Of a stretch of DNA of 64,000 bases, positions 63,947 to 64,000 are shown in pieces. A program made the position numbers and the translations under genes. The stretch is taken from contig NZ_CP030265.1 in NCBI RefSeq assembly GCF_008843145.1, positions 3,774,501-3,838,500 of the forward strand, given 5' to 3'. Each line of letters opens with the position of its first letter. The first letter of the stretch is position 1. The notes beneath the pieces are model-generated. The model was given only the letters and a program-made list of their open reading frames with translations, had not been told where the DNA came from and did no database searches. The DNA is from Skermanella pratensis (GTDB lineage Bacteria > Pseudomonadota > Alphaproteobacteria > Azospirillales > Azospirillaceae).

Positions 63947-64000
63947 GCCGGCCACGGCCTGAGCGCACCGGGCACCCCTTTCCTTCCCGAACCCTCCCTC

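Overview
The window is 64 kb of GC-rich chromosome with dense, short-spaced operons and gene families typical of soil or plant-associated Alphaproteobacteria: GlnII with a GstI-like small protein, tripartite tricarboxylate transporters, and NMT1-type ABC transporters with amidohydrolases. A Rhodospirillales member close to Skermanella or Azospirillum is my best guess. That rests on gene content and codon style, not on any search. I found no rRNA, tRNA, CRISPR array, prophage or replication origin.

Layout. 1-10.4 kb holds mostly single genes: wrbA (cut by the left edge), a phytanoyl-CoA dioxygenase-like protein, a Tat-exported metallo-beta-lactamase-fold protein, a small protein with a phospholipase-A2-like motif beside a beta-helix/RTX secreted protein, a miniature anti-sigma protein facing a sigma-region-4-only protein, an SDR and a Tat amidohydrolase. 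10.2-11.9 kb is a divergent gstI/glnII nitrogen locus. 12.5-17.2 kb is an arsenic operon read leftwards: an ArsR-ArsC fusion, a GAPDH, ArsJ and ACR3, with a MITE-like element between arsRC and gapdh. Facing it, 17.4-21.7 kb carries an enolase paralogue with an altered active-site loop, an APH-type kinase, a multicopper oxidase and a cytochrome c. 21.7-24.2 kb is fahA-hmgA (homogentisate catabolism). 27.2-31.6 kb is an operon of asparaginase (frameshifted), a polysaccharide-deacetylase-fold enzyme, a small CxxC protein, a CobW GTPase and an aldo/keto reductase.

32.8-35.8 kb is an amino-acid module: an AGCS symporter (frameshifted), a tandem glycine riboswitch, then a DadA-like dehydrogenase. 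36.1-41.6 kb is TctC-TctB-TctA with an LVIVD-repeat protein and an alpha/beta hydrolase. 43.7-48.4 kb is a GntR regulator divergent from an FAH-family hydrolase, a CitE-like lyase and a gamma-glutamyltransferase. At 48.7-51.9 kb an IS256-family element splits a trypsin-like peptidase gene. 53.1-63.3 kb, divergent from a LysR regulator, is the most interesting locus: two NMT1/THI5-like binding proteins, an ABC ATPase and permease, an SDR, a dihydroorotase/hydantoinase-family enzyme, a second amidohydrolase, a cyanuric acid hydrolase/barbiturase-family ring opener, a formamidase-family enzyme and a DUF3830 protein. Together they look like an uptake and ring-opening pathway for a nitrogen heterocycle.

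Four genes (asparaginase, AGCS symporter, TauE-like permease, DUF3830) are each disrupted or lose their stop through what looks like one missing G or C in or beside a G/C run. The shared pattern makes base-call or assembly error a serious alternative to real pseudogenes.
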